Positions 1-10,325 of a DNA stretch of 64,000 bases are shown here, in pieces; position 1 is the stretch's first letter; every line of letters begins with the position of its first letter. The position numbers were made by a program, and so were the translations under genes. The DNA is from Acanthacorydalis orientalis. Its lineage: Eukaryota; Arthropoda; Insecta; Megaloptera; Corydalidae. The stretch spans positions 11,395,701-11,459,700 of the forward strand of contig CM068314.1 of assembly GCA_034766995.1 (NCBI GenBank). The letters are read 5' to 3'. Below the pieces are notes generated by a model, which was not told where the DNA came from, did not search any database, and saw only the letters and a list, made by a program, of their open reading frames with translations.

Positions 1-62
1 AGTCTGTTGGCTTTGTTGTTGAGTCTGTTGACTGATTTGTTGTTGTTGCTGTTGACGATTCA
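1..62 (-). CDS. sls: Start of kettin/Sls (sallimus) coding region, 5' fragment
   Basis: On the minus strand an ATG at 62-60 opens a frame reading M-N-R followed by a glutamine-rich stretch (Q runs broken by I-S, T and S) that continues off the left edge without a stop. No convincing splice acceptor lies just upstream, so this looks like a true first coding exon. Drosophila kettin/Sallimus, a Z-disc and I-band Ig protein that binds actin, also begins with a Q-rich segment, and in Drosophila this start lies downstream of zormin within the same locus. Position and orientation fit here. Only about 20 codons are visible, so the name rests on composition and context. It could also be an unrelated Q-rich protein. 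Confidence 0.5.
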
Positions 63-930
63 TTTTGTTCGATTTGTTTGCACCACAATCTCACAGAATT
101 CAAGTTGAAAAATTGTAATAGAATCAGTTAAATAAAATAGATAACGAAAAAAGGAAAGCACGCACACACAAACACAAAAAAATTAATCGATAAAGCACGA
201 GAGAATTTATCTCAAAAGAAAAATAGTCCTTGACTGGTATATTAAATATCAAAGTCTCTTAATTCACGACGTTAAATCTCTGTATATGTAAAAAAACTGC
301 CGATCGCGGCTTCATTCAGCAGAAGTCGAATTCAAGTCATAATTTACGCTCAGTTTGCCCCGAGACTTGAAAGTATTAAAAAAAAAATAACCAAGACGTC
401 GGTCGTTTGCGGGTTGTAAACGTCGAATGTAAGACAAGTCGGTAACGTTCAGAGACCGCCGATGTGTGTCCGAAAAGTTCTCCTCCAGCTTCGTGGGGAG
501 GGTGAACGTAGATCTTATTGGCCGCGACAAGAATAATATCGTGTGTGATGCGGTGGCAAGCCTACGACATGCTTGTGGGCTATTTTAAAACTGTAGCTGA
601 TGGTGGACGACGTACGCCGAGCGTCGGGATGCCGAGGATGCGATCTTGTACGAGTGGTATGACGGTCGTAATGGAATGCAGACATGCGTTGAAGGCGTCG
701 CGGTGTTTCGTTGTCGTTATTGTTGCCAATCGGACGTTCGCTTTATTTTATTATTTGTCTGTTTTATTAAAATTGTTGGGAAGTACACGTCTCATTTCGT
801 TATTGTTGTTTTATTGTTTTCACGGACAATGATCTATTCTTGTCGAGCGTTTTCACGCACGAGGAGGTATTATTCTGTTTCGAAACGCTTAACCAACGTG
901 AATTTTCACATACGCGTCAGCTCCTAATTT
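63..930 (-). promoter_or_regulatory. Probable leader and promoter of the kettin/Sls start
   Basis: This stretch lies directly upstream of the minus-strand ATG at 60-62. Bases 300-930 are richer in G+C and CpG than the surrounding AT-rich DNA, which marks a promoter-like island. On the minus strand there is a CCAAT-type motif near 519-525 and a MEF2-like A/T core (CTATTTTAAA on the plus strand near 580), suggestive of muscle expression but only a near match to the consensus. A 72-codon open frame at 312-530 (minus) would be an upstream ORF in the leader and has no recognisable domain. The transcription start cannot be placed by eye. Confidence 0.35.
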
Positions 931-1652
931 CAAACATAAACAGACATTCTCATATTTTCTAACCCATGTGCTCATATATATGCCATGAAAGACTGCGAAC
1001 ATCTTTTTTATATCCCTTGGAATCATTTTTGCAGCATGAAATTCTTTAAAAATATCATAAATAATATATCCCGGGGAAATAAGAGGATATGAACTTTAAT
1101 TTTTGAAAAAAAACAACAGGAAATAAACTGTAAACAAAATTATTACAATATATATTTTTTCTCCAACATCAAGAAATGTGCCAACATTTTCTAAAATATA
1201 ATATTTTCTTAATGAGTTATATTTTCAGTGAGAACACTTTCATATTGTCAATCATCAATACATTATTAATCATAATTATAGAAAGTAATAATTCCTGTAC
1301 TAACGATGATTGATAATTTGTTATGCACACAGCTACGAATTTATTAATTAGTTTTATAACGCGCATATTTCTTACTTATATAAATAATTAGTGGATTTTT
1401 TTAGCGAAGTGAGAAAATTTGTTTGATTAAAAAGGTTGCATTTTTTTTCAAAAATAACTTTGTTTTAAACATTTTGTTCAATCATTATTTGTATAACAGC
1501 ACATATTTTTTATTTAAAGAGATAAGAGTAACATATAATACCTTCTTTCACCTAAATGATAGCTAACATATAAACATATGAAAAAGTAAGAAAACATATT
1601 TTATAATATCGTTCAGTTTATAATTTCTGATTTAAAGATAATTTAATTTTTT

Positions 1653-1690
<38 letters not shown>

Positions 1691-2193
1691 GAATATTTTT
1701 AATGGAAGTGAAAAATTAAAAATAAATGTTTACAAATTTTGCGAAATATTATCTCTTTTGTTGTATTTTGATAAAGGAACTAAAGTTATTAGGCTATACA
1801 TCTTTTTTTTAAAAAAAATCCATTTATATTATTAAATATTGTGTTAACATATTAATAAACCCATCTTAAAAATAATGAATATAAAACAAAGACAGAAGCG
1901 TTGACGTTACAATGAGATGATATTAGATCCATACTGTTAAATGAATTTGCATTGAACATTAACAGGAATGATGATGTTAAATTAATTCAATATACGTTAC
2001 ATACCTTTTAAGGTAGTCCATTAGCAAATGCTTCCATATATTAACCCACAATGTACAAATTATATTAAATATATCTACCAATTATTGTTTTTTTTTAGTT
2101 ACTTTATTAGTATATATACAGTATCACATAATGTTTTTTATTTATTTATTTTTTAATAATAACAATATTATTTGTTGTTACAATTTGTATTTG
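931..2193. other. Spacer between zormin end and kettin start
   Basis: This is very AT-rich and has no open frame of note. It contains an (AT)n tract at 1657-1685. On the minus strand its right end carries the zormin poly(A) signals. I see no coding exon here; leader exons of kettin/Sls could be hidden. Confidence 0.5.
2137..2150 (-). terminator. Poly(A) signal cluster after zormin stop
   Basis: Read on the minus strand this holds three overlapping AATAAA hexamers (TTTATTTATTTATT on plus), starting about 45 nt past the TAA at 2194-2196. This supports use of that TAA as a real transcript end. The signals sit in an A/T-rich run, so chance occurrence is possible. Confidence 0.45.
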
Positions 2194-2315
2194 TTACTTA
2201 CATAATGGTTCCGAAATGAACAGGGTTTCTTCAACTAGTTGTTCCTCGTTTTCGATATAATTTATTTCACCGATATGCAAGTCCCGATATGTGCCGTACA
2301 TGTGAGATGGTACAC
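2194..2315 (-). CDS. zormin: Zormin-like gene, last exon (exon 21), with in-frame TAA
   Basis: The acceptor (TTTCTTTCAG) ends at 2316. The exon continues the phase-1 frame from exon 31985-32062 and encodes about 39 residues beginning V-P-S-H-M-Y-G-T-Y, then an acidic stretch with E-N-E-E-Q. The frame closes with TAA at 2194-2196. The same bases form a perfect donor: minus strand ATTAT|GTAAGTAA, GT at 2201-2200, exon edge at 2202. The exon can therefore be terminal, or can splice onward in phase 1 towards kettin/Sls exons beyond the left edge. It sits 29.7 kb from the preceding exon, so the phase match, good acceptor and clean open frame are the main support. Confidence 0.65.
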
Positions 2316-2478
2316 CTGAAAGAAATTTAATTCTTGTTATTTACTGTTAACATTTCTGTCTATTATGATAAGTTTTGTAGAACAGCAAGGAATATTCGCT
2401 TATCTATTTTATAACCTTGCTTGTATCAGTATTAATGACAGTAAACATGCATCCGGAGTAGAAATACACACATGCAAG

Positions 2479-2540
<62 letters not shown>
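2479..2540. repeat. (AT)n microsatellite
   Basis: Nearly pure TA dinucleotide run of about 60 bp with one CA interruption. It produces the false I-Y repeat open frames seen across the window. Confidence 0.95.
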
Positions 2541-2542
<2 letters not shown>

Positions 2543-3134
2543 AATGCGAGAGTAATTTGAAAATACCGTCAACAACTTCTAATAAAATATCGACTTTATT
2601 TGATAATAAGGATTGAAACTGACAACTTAAAGCAATTTATATTAATAATACAGGAATTATATTGAATTTTATTGTCAATATGTTAATGAAATTTATTTCT
2701 CTTAGATATTTATAAACTTTTATTACATATTTAGTGATGTTTTTACTAGTCATTCTTATTAAATTAGATTTCAATATTTAAAAAGTGATTTTTAATTTGA
2801 ATAATAACACTGTCTTTCTGTCTAAATATTAGCTGAAAGAATTTATTATAACTATATAATAAAATATTTTTTTGTGTTATAAAGTACTTTTAAATCGAAA
2901 TAGGCTGTAAATATAATTATTTGAATTATAAAAAAATCTCATGTTGAAATGTCATTAGTTTTTATAACATGTTTAATTTATTTTTTTCTGTAATAAGTGT
3001 ACTACAAAGAATCGTTTCAGAGCACTTTTCAATATTTTCTGATGTCTAGTTACTATTTATGTTCGATAGTTTATGTTAAAAGTGAGAGATTCTTTAAATG
3101 TTCATGATTACGCATATTTAAAATTTCTGTTGAA

Positions 3135-3300
3135 CTATCAGTTTTAGTTGCAGTACTGCGACTAAATTCACTTTCAAAAATCACACCTCATATAAGATAA
3201 ATAAATTTTTCCAAAAATTAATTTTTCTTTCATCTCAATTCACAGCCCATAAAAACATATATTGCGATCAAAAATGATTATTAATAATGTAACTGATCAT
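3135..3300. repeat. Fold-back MITE family B, partial copy
   Basis: It contains the family hallmark 'actaaattcactttcaaaaa' and then 'gatcaaaaatgattattaat'. It shares these with copies at 5625, 7766, 13935, 19115, 29490, 35895 and others. No coding capacity. Confidence 0.5.
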
Positions 3301-3332
3301 TAATAATATTTGATTGTTGCTTGTTCGTACTT

Positions 3333-3590
3333 CGTTGGATGATTTGTTAGATTTTGGAGGAAGGTACTGTGATGCATCGAAACATACAAAAAAAGTGCTA
3401 AAACAGCGGAAGAGATCAGAAAATGCATTACAAGTTCATAAAGTTAAAGCCGCTATTTTTTCGAAAAGTGATTCGTCAATTACCTGACAGATGGAGTAGT
3501 TATACAAAAAAATGCAGGATATTTTGAAAATTAAAATGTATTCTACTTTTGTGAAAACATTCATTTTCTATAAAAAAAGGCATCGCATGA
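3333..3590. mobile_element. TTAGGTGTA-type element (family C), interior fragment
   Basis: It is colinear with the middle of the copies at 9201-9690 and 53818-54322: 'aaagccgctattttttcga', then 'gattcgtcaattacctgaca', then the 'atgtatt' end region. Terminal repeats are missing or decayed. Confidence 0.55.
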
Positions 3591-4120
3591 ATCTGCGCAT
3601 CTAATATAAAATTTACACGCACTGTTTAATACAAAATTTGTCTAAACCACTTAAAATGCAGTTTTCAGTCAATTACTGTTACATTATGATAAAGCAATGA
3701 ATTTAATGCATTATAAACAATGCTGATAGATAACTATAATCACATTAAATACTCTTAATCATATCAATTCAATGGGAATAGGAAAAAACTAGATATTTTC
3801 TTACAAAACATTACAATATAGTGTATCATCGTATTTATCTCGAAATTCTCACTGTACACAACTTTTAATACAGCTGTATATAAAGTACCTCATATATCGT
3901 AAATGTAATTGAATAACTGTTACATTTTGAACATGAAACACACATTTTATTTATAACGTGTTGCTTTGCCGTTGTAGAAACAAGTAAGATATGTTTATGA
4001 TACAGAAAAACTGAAAATATAATAGAATCTAGAAATTTTACAAATCATGTTATTTTATAACGTCGCAATAAACATGTTTACAGTAATTTTCATGAAATTG
4101 CGTATTTTGTAATATAAAAG

Positions 4121-4125
<5 letters not shown>

Positions 4126-4168
<43 letters not shown>
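4126..4168. repeat. (AT)n microsatellite
   Basis: Pure AT run of about 42 bp, flanked on both sides by GTACAT/ATGTAC, so the whole tract is palindromic. Confidence 0.95.
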
Positions 4169-4173
<5 letters not shown>

Positions 4174-4581
4174 TTACTAGAAAGTGAGTGTTCATAGCTA
4201 AGAAAGTAATCTTAGAAAATTATTTTGAAAAAACACACGTTTTGGAAAAGGTGCTATTTTTTAAATTCCTGTTCAAATATTTCATTATTTAGTTGTTGAA
4301 TATTATTTTCGATGCATAGAAAGATTACTCTTGTTAGCTTTTATTATATCAATTTAAAAAAAAAATAATCTGGACATTAATGAATTGAATTATTATTTTA
4401 CTTAATATATCATTTTGGTTAAATGTTTAACATCGAATTAAACAGAATTGATCTAATGAAGATATTTTTTATGAAAGTCGAAAGTTAGTTTTTTAAAAAT
4501 ATTTATTTTTTTTATTAAAAAGATAATAAAATAAAACTAGTGTAAATTTAAAATAAAATCACATCAATTTATTTATAAATA

Positions 4582-5602
4582 TTCAATCGTTTCAAATCAT
4601 TTATTTGCCAGAAAACTTTATTGAAGAACATTAATTTTTTATTTAATAAATAAGATTTTTGTTAAAATCGTTTCTTTTTTTTCAAAATCGAACCTTTTTG
4701 GGAGGAGGTGGTTACAAATAAATTATTATTTTAATGAATAGTAATCGTTTTTCATTAAAAATAGTATGGATTCTAATGAAAGATTTCGTTTTTAAAATTT
4801 ATGATTTTTGGAAAAATTTCTATAGCATTACACCTCCATTTTGATCAAAAATGGAAGTAAAAAGTTTGGTTTTTATGTCACTAAATAAGTTGTCGATTAT
4901 TTTATATTTGCTGTAAAAATCAAAATTTTTTGTTCATAGAAATTTGTATGTATATGTTTATCAAAAAGAAAAAAATAGTTTGTTTATCTTTATATAAAAA
5001 GTATTATTTATTATATAATTCATATATATTTAAGAACATTTTTTTAAAAAAATGTACAGTATCGAAAAATCTATAAATTATAAAAATAATACATATAGTA
5101 AATAAAGAGGTAATCGTTTTTATTAAAACTTAGATTATTTGTTTGCCAGAAAAGTCTATGAAGAACATTAAACGTTTTTATTCAATAGATAAGATTTTTA
5201 GTCAAGATATTTATTTCAAAATCAAACCATTAAATGAATTTTTATTATAATAAATAATAATCGATTTTCATTAGAAATAGAACAAGCTATAATAAAAATT
5301 TTGGTTTTAAAAATTTCGTGTTTTTGGAAAAAATTTCATAGTACAGCTCGATTTTTTACAAAAAAAAATTAAAGTGAACAAACTTGGTTTTGATGCCACT
5401 AAAAAATAGTTTTTAAGAATTTTATATTTTCTTTAAAAATAAAAATTTCGTGTTTATATAACTAGCAATGTTTATCAAAAAGAAAAAAATAGTCAGTTTT
5501 ATCTTTGTATGAGAAATATTAATTATTATATAAACAATAAATATTTAAAAGTTGTTTTTTAAAAAACACATCGTTATTTACAAAAAAATCTATACAAATT
5601 AT
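4582..5602. repeat. Tandem duplication, two ~0.5-kb units
   Basis: Unit 1 (about 4582-5085) and unit 2 (about 5111-5602) share a long ordered series of matching blocks at an offset of about 525-540 bp. Examples are 'tttgccagaaaa', 'gaagaacatta', 'tttttggaaaaa', 'tttatcaaaaagaaaaaaat' and 'aaaaatctata'. Order and spacing are kept, so this is a real duplication and not AT-rich coincidence. Nothing coding is seen and no element name is recognised. Confidence 0.75.
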
Positions 5603-5624
5603 ATCAGTTTTTGACCAGAAAATA

Positions 5625-5860
5625 AGAAAGGGAAAATGTATCTTCGTGATTTAACAAACTATTTTGTTTTTATCTTATTGCTTTGAGAATAATGGCATCG
5701 CAATGGAAATAGGCATAAGCATCGATTAGAAATTATCAGTAATCAGTTAGCCAATATTTGTGACTTGAAAAATTTTTTCTGATTTGTAGAGGAGTGAAAA
5801 TTTTATTTGTAAAAGTGAATTTAGTTACAGTATCAAAAACTATGTTATGAAACTAATCTT
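5625..5860. repeat. Fold-back MITE family B copy
   Basis: It contains the family blocks for the central bend ('atcagtaatcagttagcca') and the right arm ('aaagtgaatttagttacagt' then 'atcaaaaactat'). It matches the right arms at 19330-19395 and 14080-14105. Confidence 0.6.
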
Positions 5861-6469
5861 ATCTGAAAATACTTTTGAATACAGAATGAAGCCGAAAATT
5901 AATTATTAGGTATCAGAAAATATTTACATTTTTATAAAATTCGAATAAAAAAAAATACATTTTTGGTCAAATTTTACGTACAGTTTTGATTTTTGATGTA
6001 TATTTTAATAAACAAAAATGTTTTTTAATATTAATATGAAACATTTATTTAAAAAAAAATACTCGTGCAGAAGAGTGTTAGACTTTTTCAAATCCCTATA
6101 TTAACAATAATCATAATCGAAACATTTTAAATAAACGACATATTTCAGATAGAGTAGACGAATATTTTTTCAAACATTTTATGTATATAAAATAATATAA
6201 ACTTAAAAGTATGAATTTATTAAAAAAAGCGTGGCAGTCATATAATTTCTATTTAATTATTAAATATTAATGGAAAAATATTTTACATAACAAATATATT
6301 TAGAAAAAAAACATGTCTTGCATTTAAGATTAAAATAAGAAATCTTACTATTTTTTTGAGTAAATTTATAACGTTTTTAATACATGTACCAAACATTCAT
6401 AAGTATATACTAATTTTATTAGATGTTAAAATTTGTGTTTCATCCAAACAGTTATTATTCAGATCTGTT

Positions 6470-6690
6470 TCTTATTGAGATCAATTGTAAGTGCTGAAAT
6501 TAGGAAGTGTACACGCTGAAAGTTCGCCGTTGTGAAAGCCAGAAATATCGGTCGAACGTTCAACCGCAGTCGCAAAGGTTAAATCTTCATAACTGATGCC
6601 AACAAATCAACGTTATCGACAATCACGTTAGTATTTAATCAAGTCAACAAGTCAAATTGTGCGTGTGAAATTTACTGTTGCAATAAAACA
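6470..6690. other. GC-richer island inside the large intron
   Basis: Roughly 200 bp with several CpGs ('gttcgccgttgtgaaagcc', 'cggtcgaacgttcaaccgca') interrupt otherwise extremely AT-rich sequence. No open frame or repeat match was found. It may be a regulatory element or an old insertion; the sequence alone does not decide. Confidence 0.25.
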
Positions 6691-7162
6691 ATTTTTGTTA
6701 TCTAACAATAGATCTATAAATATATGTAAAACTTAAACGCGGCTAGTAAAAAAATAAGGAAAAAATCAGATAAATCTGTTTACACATTTAAGATTTGTGT
6801 GAATTCAAAAGAAATAATCATTTGTAGTTTTTCAAAACGAACTATTTATTATTCTTATTTTATTCTACAAGTTATTTGAATTTGTTTCCAAGCATATTTG
6901 TTTCCAACACTATAAATAATTATTCTTTTATTATAAAAACATAACAGGAAAGACAATGAAATTATAAAAAAATTCCATACGGGTTTTAAACAATTATTCT
7001 TACATACTCATTTAATGAACACAATATAGAACAACATACACAAGACATACAAATAAAACTTAATGATAAATTGTTAAAAAAATGTATAAATTAGAACATA
7101 ATGCTAGTGTATGACTTCTACTATTTTTAATTAAAAAGTATGACTAATAATATTTTTAATTA

Positions 7163-7726
7163 TTAGATTGGTAGGAAACTTATTGCGGTTTTTATTTTCG
7201 GAATTCTAACCTTGATTTTTTTTAATAAAAGTGTCATTTCATCGTGTCCATGTTAATATCATTTTAAAGGTCATTTTTCTGTGTATATGTTGGTGACATC
7301 GAGTTTGGTTTTATTATTAATTTAGCTTCAAAATCGGCTACTGAATTGAAGATGGAAAAGAAGCAAATAAGAGTATTTTTTTTGTATAGTTCAAAACTGG
7401 TAGTAAAACAGTAGAAACTTTTCGTAACCTAAATCATACTTCTGGTGTGAGTATTGTTAAGGAATCTACGGCGCAATGGTGGTTCCAAAAAAATGTTTGC
7501 TGGGGACGAGATCACTGAAGATGAAGAAGGTCGCGGGAGTCCTTCTTCAGTTCATAACGACCAACTGAAGGCATTAGTTGAACCAGAATCACGCACAATT
7601 CGAGACCTTATACAAAAGTTATGCGTTAGCCATCAAATAGTTCTAGATCACTTAAAGCCACTTAAATTAAAAAATGTATATTTGTTTGAAGGTCATAAAC
7701 CGCAATTATTTTTCTACCAACCTAAT
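7163..7726 (+). mobile_element. Mariner family A, internally deleted copy
   Basis: The terminal inverted repeats are TTAGATTGGTAGGAAA on the left and TTTTTCTACCAACCTAA on the right. The ~560-bp element carries only the 5' part of a mariner transposase. A Met at 7352 starts M-E-K-K-Q-I-R-V, followed by the W-W-F-Q helix-turn-helix segment and the segment ending H-L-K-P-L-K-L-K-N; the frame then runs straight into the right terminal repeat. The reading frame is broken by indels near 7380-7400. The whole catalytic DDD region of the roughly 345-residue transposase is missing. The same deletion junction is found in other copies in this window. Confidence 0.85.
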
Positions 7727-7741
7727 AAAAAATCATTTTGA
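7454..7741 (+). pseudogene. Mariner transposase N-terminal remnant
   Basis: This is the open segment of the deleted mariner at 7163-7726. It carries the second DNA-binding part (D-E-E-G-R-G-S-P-S-S-V, then R-T-I-R-D-L-I-Q-K-L, then V-L-D-H-L-K-P-L-K-L) and ends in the terminal repeat, translated as H-K-P-Q-L-F-F-Y-Q-P. There are no catalytic residues, and an upstream frameshift separates it from its natural start at 7352. It is not expected to be a working protein. Confidence 0.7.
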
Positions 7742-7765
7742 AGTATTTTAAATTTATTATCACAT

Positions 7766-8000
7766 TATGAATTTTTCACTCACCCCACAAAACCATAAAG
7801 ATTTGTAATATCAAAATTATTCAATCTGATTGTTATTTATTTGGATGGAGATGTTATCATTCTCATAGTGTTAAGGCAGAAAAAAAGGTAACAAAAAAGA
7901 GATTTAAATTACATCATACAAAATAAATTACAGTTTCTGTGCTTTAGAAATATGATGATGATGAATTGTCTATCGAAAGCTGCATTACCAATAATAAAAA
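7766..8000. repeat. Fold-back MITE family B copy
   Basis: The left arm 'tttttcactcaccccacaaa' and the internal module 'gagatgttatcattctca', then 'ttaaggcagaaaaaa', match copies at 15955-16220 and 29490-29850. The right half is degraded. Confidence 0.55.
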
Positions 8001-8277
8001 ATGGTGAATACATAATAATTGAAATTTTTCATAGACATTTTTTTTGCGTTTTGAAAGGGAAAAATACATTAAAAATCCATTTGTGCATGTAATTTAAAAT
8101 AAAATAAATATAAAAAATTATTTTAATTAAAATTATTATTTATTCATACATTCATGTTCCGTGTTATACAATTTTTTATCAATATATCAAAAATTGAATA
8201 CAAAATAGATAAATACGAATAATGATACAAAAAAACATCAGTGGTTTAAAGGGAATATTTTTTATGCATACACTTTA

Positions 8278-8362
8278 GTACGTGCCCCATATCTTCAGGT
8301 AAATTTTAGATAACTTAAATAACGAGTTATCTAAAATCTATTTGGAGATATGGCACATATAT
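8278..8362. repeat. Short perfect-looped hairpin
   Basis: Arms 8286-8316 and 8325-8353 are nearly complementary (core TTTTAGATAACT / AGTTATCTAAAA), with an 8-base loop and outer pairing GTGCC/GGCAC. The stem is about 30-35 bp with few mismatches. Size and shape fit a miniature palindromic element or a pre-miRNA-like fold; nothing else supports an RNA gene. Confidence 0.6.
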
Positions 8363-9200
8363 TGAACTAAAGAAAAAAAAACTCAAATAATCCAAAAGTA
8401 TCAAGACCATCAGAACAACGCATCAACCGGATTATAATATGTAACTTAGGAGTCAAGAAAATGTTGAAAATATATATCCACATCCAAATAAAACAATTTA
8501 TTTATCACTACTTATTCAATGTCGCTATAAATAAACTTTACTATAAAGTGGATATTCATGAATCATAATAATTTATATACCTGTATGTCTAATTAAGAAA
8601 AAAACTTTAAAATAATATCCTTTAAATTTAAAATAATTCACATGCATTACGAATAAAATACGAGTTTCACTTGTACTGTACACTTTCAAACTTACAAATA
8701 ATTGTATGCATGTGAAATGAATAATTTTTTGTTATGAAAGTAAATTTGTCGAGTGTGACACGTAAATCATCAAATAAATATATAGATTACATTTTCGAAA
8801 TATGAAAAAGAAAAACTAAATAAATAATAGCATGAAATTGTATACAGAAAAAATTAAATTTAGATACATTATGAGGTCATTTGAATGATGCACACTGGTT
8901 TTCGCATAGTTTCATTTCTAAACGAGATTCTGCGCGCTAATTGACATCTCTTTAGTATTTACTTTATATTTTATGAATGATCATTTTTGATGACAAAATT
9001 TGTCGTTATTTTGGCAGACAGATGAATGTACGGTATGCGTGAAGATTGACGTGTTCGAGATAAAATATCAGCTGGAAGACTATCGTTTTTAAATTTCAAT
9101 TGGATCCGTTTTTTTAATTATTAAGTTTCAGTCATTGAATTAAATGTTAGTTTAGTATTTGATCGAATTATAGATAAGAAATTTTAATTAAGGGCATAAT

Positions 9201-9690
9201 ATTAGATGTAAAATTAATTGGATGCCTTTAAATTGAATCAATCAAAACCCTGTTTTAAATTAAAATATGTTCTCGTCGTTTTAGCATTTTGAAGTGGCAA
9301 CCTTAATATTTAAATACACTATATATCTAGGTCAAGCAGATGCATTACCTCACAAAACAGTAGTGAATACGACGTCATACAAGAAGCAGCATATTAAGCA
9401 TTGCATTCTTTTTACATTCCAGTTGAAAAAAATGCTTCCGACGCCGTGGAAATGATTTATTTATCTTTGGGGAAAAGTATTGTGACACATAAAACATGCA
9501 AAAAATTCTAAAACAGTAAAAGTCCAAAAATATATTGCAATTTAATCGACTCAAAGCCGTCATATTTTTTTCGACAAGGGATTCGTCAGTTATCCGACAG
9601 ATAGTTATACAAAATAATGAGACACATTTTGAGAATTGAAATGTATTAATTTTTTTCTTAAAAATTAATTTACTATAAACATGCACTAAA
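9201..9690. mobile_element. Family C element, TTAGATGTA ends
   Basis: It starts ATTAGATGTAAAATTAATTGG and runs through the family landmarks: 'ttgaatcaatcaaaaccctg', 'ctcacaaaacagtagtgaa', 'cattccagttgaaaaaaatg', 'actcaaagccgtcatatttt' and 'gggattcgtcagttatccga'. It is colinear with 53818-54322 and, inverted, with 19961-20464. It holds only stop-interrupted coding remnants and no recognisable transposase motif. Confidence 0.7.
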
Positions 9691-9932
9691 TTAATTCAAT
9701 AATAAAATCTAATTAGACAAATAATTGGTATTTCATAAACTATTTTTCACTTATTTTATAAAAAAAATAACCATTTTGTTGTTATTCAAAATGTTTAATA
9801 ATCAATGATAATAAAGTGTTAAAGTTTTTTATGACATGAAAATGATCTTCCACTTTCTCTCATTTTGTTTTCATACTCTATTTTACTATCATTTAAAACT
9901 GTTTTCTTTAAACCATAATTTTGCGCTGCAAT

Positions 9933-10325
9933 ATTACTTTGGTAGGAAAATAATTGTGGTTTTTGTTTTCTGAATACTCATCTTTTCTTCTTCATTGAAA
10001 GTATCATTTTATCGTATTCATGTTAATTTCATTTTAAAGTGCATTTTCCGGACTGTGTATTTTGGTAATATCGAGTTTGGTTTTTATTATAACCAATATT
10101 TTTTTCTTCAGATAACAAAAAATTCTCTTATTTGCTTATTTTTCATCTTTAATTCAATAGCTCAATTTGAAGCAAAATTAATAATAAAACCAAAATCGAT
10201 GTTACTAAAATACAGAACGAAAAATACACTTTAAAATGATATTAACATGAACACGATGAAATGTCGCTTTCATGGAAAAAAATTAAGCTTAGAATTCAGA
10301 AAGCAAAAACCGCGATCTAATATTT
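9933..10325. mobile_element. Mariner family A fold-back (two 5' ends head to head)
   Basis: The left arm (9933-10090) is the mariner 5' terminal region in plus orientation. The right arm (about 10150-10325) is the same region reversed, ending at 'aaaaaccgcgatctaa'. Both arms share 'catcgtattcatgttaat' type blocks and the TTTTGGTAACAT-like stretch, and are roughly 80% complementary. The right arm reaches further, into the transposase start region. This makes a hairpin of about 155 bp per arm without coding capacity. Confidence 0.75.

Noticed and set aside
312..530. 72-codon minus-strand frame upstream of the kettin start
   Set aside because: It lies in the probable leader, has no domain, and ends well before the Q-rich ATG. 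It is most likely a chance upstream ORF, so not called as a gene.
518..927. Two overlapping plus-strand frames
   Set aside because: They owe their length to the higher GC content of the promoter island. No domain, and opposite to the gene.
2365..2616. Open frame with a long I-Y repeat (also at 11418, 13412, 46433, 53451, 53735, 61471, 63788)
   Set aside because: These are translations of (AT)n microsatellites, with no start context, no conserved residues and no splice support.
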